Shown piece after piece: positions 63,558 through 64,000 of a stretch of 64,000 bases of DNA. The stretch spans positions 2,368,001 through 2,432,000 of the forward strand of contig BROG01000005.1 of assembly GCA_030159075.1 (NCBI GenBank), written 5' to 3'. The notes beneath the pieces were generated by a model. The model had not been told where the DNA came from and ran no database searches. It saw only the letters and a list, made by a program, of their open reading frames with translations. Both the position numbers and the translations under genes were made by a program. Each line of letters begins with the position of its first letter. Position 1 is the stretch's first letter. The stretch is from Atrina japonica. Lineage: Eukaryota > Mollusca > Bivalvia > Pterioida > Pinnidae.

Positions 63558-64000
63558 TGTATTAAATACCCGTCCATCATTAGCTAGAAATAACAAAAAG
63601 TCTGGAATTAATTATGCATCGTTCATTTACTGGACAAAAACGTTTTTGAAGGAACTTTTTTATGGGAAAAGTAGTCGGCGCAAGAAAAAACTCTGTACTA
63701 TGTCATCAATTTCAGAGGGTGGTAATATGGATTCAGAAAATGACAGTGAGGTGATCTGGAAAGTTTGATCACATTCTGTGAAATCAACAGTATCAGACTC
63801 AAAATATTGGTAGGTATAAAATAAACATACATCAGTTGACAAGTTTTCAGTACAGATGTATCTATATTATGTACAATGACAGTTTAGAATTAACTTGTAG
63901 AGTGGAAAGTTAAAAACAACGTGATATACACCAAACACATACTCAACACTGCAGAGTAAATATGTTTAGTTCCCCATTTACATAAATGTGTATGTTTACA
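63558..64000. other. Window end, no gene recognised
   Basis: Overlapping open frames on the two strands (63550-63768 plus, 63660-63842 minus) have protein-like composition but no recognised family or splice-supported partner inside the window. In human the next gene past UTP23 is RAD21; nothing here resembles it. Confidence 0.3.

Noticed and set aside
63550..63842. Overlapping open frames at the right edge, considered as exons of a next gene such as RAD21
   Set aside because: Neither translation shows cohesin-subunit or other known motifs, and the two strands conflict. Not enough sequence to decide.

Overview
The window is animal nuclear DNA, most likely from a bivalve mollusc or another lophotrochozoan. 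It is AT-rich, has intron-bearing genes with GT/AG junctions, dense minisatellites, many small inverted-repeat transposons (MITEs), and tRNA- and 5S-derived SINEs of the kind common in bivalves. There is no bacterial, organellar or viral gene content. The species cannot be named from the sequence alone.

Four protein-coding genes can be rebuilt exon by exon, with reading frame kept across every junction. They form two head-to-head pairs. Pair 1: NADK2 (mitochondrial NAD kinase 2, minus strand, 9 coding exons, 14717-28506, 428 aa) and SLC30A7 (zinc transporter ZnT7, plus strand, 11 coding exons, 28947-39326, 376 aa), whose start codons are only about 440 bp apart. Pair 2: EIF3H (translation initiation factor 3 subunit h, minus strand, 6 coding exons, 46550-52907, 329 aa) and UTP23 (small-subunit processome factor, plus strand, 3 coding exons, 57360-60735, 244 aa), 4.45 kb apart. 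EIF3H and UTP23 are also head-to-head neighbours in human (8q24), so this is a candidate deeply conserved microsynteny linking ribosome biogenesis and translation initiation. SLC30A7 and EIF3H are tail to tail across 39327-46549.

Layout. 1-14716: no gene found; diverged tandem duplications, a SINE, and three adjacent minisatellite arrays (36 bp at 5862-8990, 20 bp at 9468-9775, 37 bp at 10630-12705). 14717-28506: NADK2, with introns swollen by 26-, 58- and 27-bp arrays, a TC microsatellite, a poly-C tract, a LINE remnant and 5S-like SINEs. 28507-28946: shared NADK2/SLC30A7 promoter interval. 28947-39326: SLC30A7, carrying a Tigger-like element, MITEs and SINEs. 39327-46549: intergenic. 46550-52907: EIF3H with SINEs and an inverted-repeat element in its introns. 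52908-57359: divergent promoter region holding a 401-bp MITE, two tiny palindromic insertions and an inverted pair of a bivalve-type repeat. 57360-60735: UTP23, whose second exon lies directly behind a 171-nt poly-T tract. 60736-64000: no gene recognised; two foldback elements.

The most unusual signal is a set of three very small (24, 38 and 40 bp) palindromic insertions. All start CAGCG and end CGCTG, and each is flanked by a different perfect 7-bp direct repeat. One of them has two unoccupied paralogous sites elsewhere in the window. They look like minimal mobile elements, or extreme deletion derivatives of a larger transposon.
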